The position numbers were made by a program, and so were the translations under genes. A DNA stretch of 64,000 bases from Synanceia verrucosa (Eukaryota; Chordata; Actinopteri; Perciformes; Synanceiidae): positions 20,450,353-20,514,352 of the forward strand of contig CM056566.1 of the NCBI GenBank assembly GCA_029721515.1. Direction: 5' to 3'. The notes beneath the pieces were generated by a model, which worked only from the letters and a program-made list of their open reading frames with translations, did no database searches and was not told the origin of the DNA. Below are positions 61,991 through 64,000 of this stretch, piece after piece (within the stretch, counting starts at the first letter, position 1; each line of letters opens with the position of its first letter).

Positions 61991-64000
61991 TCACGTGTCT
62001 ATATGTATGTATTTTGGGATGTTTTTACTGCATGATCAGACTTTGCCTTCATTGATATGAATCATTTTCCTCAGTTTCCCTTCAGCTATTCACTGATGTT
62101 TCCAGACCTTTACTGAATAAATGTCAACAAAAGAAAAGAAGGGTTCAGTTTAAGGGGCACAACTTCAGATAATAAATAAATCTCTAAACTGTGTTCAAAT
62201 CCTCACAAACGAACGCAGAAATATCTAGAAAGAAGCAACTGAGTAAAGAAACAAGAGTTATGCTTTATATGACAATAATGATGTTTATTTTGTTACCAGT
62301 GAAACTATGATCTTATACTGATATTTACTGTACATGTATTGGGTTGAATATATATATATATATTTACACACATCAGTGTGTTATTTATTTGCTCAAGTTC
62401 CATTAAATATTAAATATTTCATCGTTAAATTGAATTCTGAACGTACACCTCTCACCTTAAGGACTGGTTCACGTGTATTGTCTTAACACAACACTGTCAT
62501 ATATGTGTTATACTGAAAGTAGCCGCAGTGGCTGGAGGTGGGGTATGTTTTGTAATTATAGTCCTTTAGGTGCTCTTTATGTTTCCCAGAAGCACATTTC
62601 ATAAAAGTGAACAGTGAGCTTGCTAATCAGACATCACAGCTCTCATCTTTGATTCATCAGACTGCATGTGGCACCAGAGCACTTATTTATTTCTTACTAC
62701 TAGGAGAAAATCAGTAATACTTTAAAAGAGGAAGCTTGACAGACTTGAGTCCTTTTTGATTCACTCGACTTCAACATATTTCTCTACGGTGCAGCAGAAT
62801 CAGAGCAAATTTAAAGCAGCCTTAAACGGCGGCAGGATTAATTATTTTTTTCATGGTGAAAATGAGAAGAGCATTTGGGCGTTTGAATTGTTTGCACTCG
62901 TCTTGCTTTGTGATGTTTATCTTGCTGAGATAAACTTTAATAAACTAAGTTTTATTTCTTTTTATCCTCTGTGATTTTTAACACATGTAATGACTGCAAT
63001 GAGCCACAATGTGCATTCACCCTGTCGTGTTAATTCTTATTTGTTTTGGCAAACTGGGGTTTGCTTTCTCTTTATTTTATCTTGATTGCCACTTGGACCA
63101 TGAGACCTTTACATGGCTTTAATTATCCACAACTTGTCATTCTTTTCATTTCATAAACAGTCGTGTGGATCTAAGTGTGGATTAGAAAAGGGTTAGCTAA
63201 TGCTTTGACTGATCAGTGACGTCTTCAGAGGTTTGAATTTGTCCAACAAACAAGCCAGAAACAAAACGAGAAGCTGGAACCTCAATGCTTTTGATTTTTT
63301 TCTTGAATAACCACATGTACAATTATCAGAATTCATTTTCAGTCACGCCGCTAATCATTTTAGCTTCACTCACTTTTGCTTCGGCTGAATACTAAAATGC
63401 TTTTTTTTTGTTTTCGTCTGCAGAATTTGTCCTCCATTTCTTAATTTGGGATCGCATTAGAGACGGATTCACTTTTGTGGCGAGAACAATCGCCGTGACC
63501 AATAACTCAACTCAATTCAGTGTCTTTTGTCTGAGAGCCTCACTTATTCAAAAGGCCTTCCTCCTCTTTCTTTCTCCTCTCGTTTGAGCCGTGAAGACTC
63601 ATTATATTTTCACCTGACGAGGCCTCCCTGCTGAATACACAACCATTTCCTTCATCTTATTTGGTGTAGAGTCTTGTCCCCTTTTTGTCACTTTTCCTGT
63701 ATGGCGCAGCGCCTTTGTGCATGTTTACAAGGCCGGCTCGTTCACCTGCTGCCTGGTTTCCCTGCACTGAGTGTGGAAACAGGACAAGTCAAGTGTCTTT
63801 CGGGGTCCGTGGTCTTTGTGTAAGGTGTCAGAAAGTGTGTGACGCACAGCGCCTTCTAAAGGATGTGTTGTTTTTTAGTTTGGGTGTAATCCCAGGTGTG
63901 TTTGTGTGTTTTGGCTGCAGGGATGACAGTGCTGTCCCACTAATAAGGAGCCAGTGTGACAGCAGTCTGACAACCTGACAGACAGCGACCCGGCTTTGTG
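61991..64000. other. Intergenic, nothing recognised
   Basis: AT-rich to the window end. The Cys-containing ORF at 63685-63978 has no recognisable fold and no splice support. Confidence 0.45.

Noticed and set aside
63685..63978. Cys-rich ORF that looked zinc-ribbon-like (CTECGN, CVRCQKVC)
   Set aside because: The spacing of Cys pairs fits no known family, no splice sites support it, and it runs to the window edge without context.

Overview
This is nuclear DNA from a ray-finned fish, most likely a percomorph teleost. It is AT-rich, has short exons with GT-AG introns, many microsatellites, and a dense layer of small teleost-type transposons (tRNA-derived SINEs, hAT, piggyBac-like and Harbinger-like MITEs, a Tc1 remnant). 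There is no prokaryotic-style gene packing.

One protein-coding gene is clear: the plus-strand 3' part of kdm6a (UTX), the H3K27 demethylase with TPR repeats and a JmjC domain. Twenty-five coding exons run from 7147 to the stop codon at 33451. All splice phases agree and together give about 1302 codons before the stop. The first exon seen starts inside the TPR array, so the N-terminal part (roughly 160 residues in human UTX) lies upstream of the window behind an intron longer than 7.1 kb. The layout is: TPR exons (7147-20233), in-frame linker exons (20575-26775), the catalytic region with JmjC (27313-32469), and the zinc-binding C-terminal region (32546-33451). The 3' UTR and two AATAAA signals follow, to about 34.47 kb. 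I cannot tell from this window whether this is kdm6a or its teleost paralogue kdm6al.

1-7146 is intron filled with nested repeats: a hAT-like MITE at 44-1632 carries a SINE and a Tc1 transposase relic. Later introns hold further hAT, Harbinger-like and piggyBac-like elements, a SINE inserted in another MITE's terminal repeat, and long TG and AT microsatellites.

34.5-64 kb has no recognisable protein gene. Its notable parts are a promoter-like cluster at 37.86-38.16 kb (a TCTCGCGAGA palindrome, a GC box, an ETS site and a CRE) followed by a hairpin-rich minisatellite at 38.36-38.76 kb. It also holds more MITEs, including a foldback at 52.78-53.17 kb, and repeats that match copies inside kdm6a. 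The richest biology beyond kdm6a is the transposon record: several insertions can be polarised, and sister repeat copies supply empty sites that support TTAA targeting by the ~490-bp MITE family.
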